From Escarpia spicata (Eukaryota; Annelida; Polychaeta; Sabellida; Siboglinidae), in assembly GCA_963995525.1 (NCBI GenBank), contig CAXEFP010000013.1:62001-126000 (forward strand): a stretch of 64,000 nt of DNA, written 5' to 3'. The translations under genes were made by a program, and so were the position numbers. A model generated the notes under the pieces. That model did no database searches, was not told the DNA's origin, and saw only the letters and a program-made list of their open reading frames with translations. The stretch's first letter is position 1. Each line of letters opens with the position of its first letter. This document shows positions 63,301 through 64,000 of the stretch, piece after piece.

Positions 63301-64000
63301 ATTCCCATTTGTGGTTAATCTAGTTATGTGTGTAGCTTGATATCAGTCTAGCCTTCGTGAAGATTTGTAACATGCAAAACATACATTTGGGGTAAGACCA
63401 CATTAAGGATCCGTCGGCCGAAAAAAGTGCACTTAAAATACCGTTATGCTGTGATATGCATATATTTTGTTCGAACACTTTGACATGGGACATGTTTGTC
63501 TCGTGAGTACTGAATGTACTGCTGCTTTAGACAATATAAAACATCAAATGGGGATGAGTTTTCACAACTATAACTTACGTAATATGTTCTTGTAACTTAC
63601 GTGACGGAGATAAAACGGTAACATGCATTCCCATTTGTGGTTAATCTAGTTATGTGTGTAGCTTGATATTAGTCTAGCCTTCGTGAAGATTTGTAACATG
63701 CAAAATATATATTTGGGGTAAGACCACATTAAGGATCCGTCCGCCGACAAAAGTGCACTTAAAATACCGTTATGCTGTGATATGCATAAACTTTTTTCAA
63801 ACATTTTGACATGGGACATGTTTGTCTCGTGAGTACTGAATGTACTGCTGCTTTAGACATGATAAAACATCAAATGGAGATGAGTTTTCACACCTATAAC
63901 TTACGTAATATGTTCTTGTAACTTACGTGACGGAGATAAAACGGTAACATGCATTCCAATTTGTGATTAATCTAGTTATGTGTGTACCTTGATATCAGTC
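60301..64000. repeat. 15-monomer nested HOR, unit 3, cut by the window end
   Basis: M186-M197 follow the order TUV-TUVWXY-TUV. T markers at 60442, 61420 and 63376 keep the 4,890-bp period. M188 has a private 'ccgtccaccg' and M197 'cattccaattt'. From M191 on, several marks match M182-M186 (nine monomers back) rather than M176-M180 (fifteen back). M197 starts at 63887 and is cut after 114 bp. Confidence 0.92.

Larger units (their letters stand above)
1..64000. repeat. 326-bp satellite DNA array, 196 complete monomers plus a partial
   Basis: Every stretch read belongs to one tandem repeat of 326 bp. The landmark 'ttcacacctataacttacg' starts at 1, 327, 653, 979 and 1305 and keeps this phase to 63887, with a total drift of only -10 bp explained by six indel-bearing monomers. 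All monomers have the same orientation. No transposon, unique spacer, inversion or coding region interrupts the array, so this entry also accounts for the complete absence of genes over 64 kb. Such arrays in eukaryotes normally form centromeric, pericentromeric or subtelomeric heterochromatin; which one cannot be told here. The monomer is about 37% GC. Both window ends fall inside the array, so its true length is unknown. Confidence 0.99.

Noticed and set aside
1..64000. CRISPR array
   Set aside because: The repeats are 326 bp, contiguous and without unique spacers; no cas genes are present.
1..64000. Tandem LTRs, rolling-circle element or rDNA spacer as source of the repeat
   Set aside because: No primer-binding site, polypurine tract, terminal repeats, element coding sequence or rRNA sequence is seen; units are uniform and contiguous.
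1..64000. Telomeric repeat or simple-sequence DNA
   Set aside because: No runs of TTAGGG- or TTTAGGG-type repeats occur; the base period is 326 bp.
1..64000. Pure assembly artefact (false expansion of one repeat unit)
   Set aside because: Monomers carry many private substitutions and hybrids at consistent junctions, which a copying error in assembly would not create. Local mis-joins between near-identical units, especially at 50.5-64 kb, cannot be excluded from sequence alone.

Overview
The window is one uninterrupted tandem satellite DNA array. All 64,000 bases are head-to-tail copies, in one orientation, of a monomer of 326 bp. Marker positions fit 196 complete monomers plus 114 bp of a 197th. 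I see no gene, RNA gene, transposable element, inversion, CRISPR array or unique spacer, and both ends are cut inside the array. Monomers are numbered here M1, M2 ... from base 1. Starts are 1+326(n-1), shifted by -7 from M43, -8 from M54, -9 from M65, -10 from M131, -9 for M139 and -10 from M140. These shifts come from six monomers with length changes; all others appear to be exactly 326 bp.

The organism is a eukaryote. Nothing here is bacterial, and megabase-style satellite with higher-order repeats (HORs) is typical of centromeric or other constitutive heterochromatin. The 326-bp period plus a nearly invariant BamHI site (GGATCC) in each monomer recalls the BamHI satellite pBV of sugar beet (Beta) centromeres. 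That rests on remembered period and site only, not on a sequence comparison, so the species stays open. GC of M1 is about 37% (122/326), with 11 CpG sites.

The array is a patchwork of HOR families told apart by diagnostic variants. Layout: 1-6.4 kb, 8-monomer HOR (about two units); 6.5-9.8 kb, mixed monomers, mostly repeated at 28.7-31.3 kb; 9.5-12.1 kb, quartet Q twice; 11.7-16.9 kb, quartet P, twice in tandem at the right; 16.9-23.8 kb, an 11-monomer unit followed by a 10-monomer version; 23.8-27.0 kb, quartet P again and six monomers of the same unit; 27.0-31.3 kb, mixed; 31.3-37.8 kb, a 6-monomer HOR (two units) inside flanking copies of quartet Q; 38.1-43.7 kb, another 6-monomer HOR as 6, 5 and 6 monomers; 44.3-47.3 kb, mixed monomers and two trimers; 47.6-50.5 kb, third instance of the 8-monomer family; 50.5-64 kb, a nested 15-monomer HOR of 4,890 bp (TUV + TUVWXY + TUVWXY), the cleanest and probably youngest amplification.

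Several monomers are visible hybrids of two neighbouring types, exactly where a HOR unit is one monomer short. They look like the junctions of out-of-register recombination. The array's history (slippage, unequal exchange, segment duplication, CpG decay) is therefore readable from the sequence, and it is the main biological content of the window.
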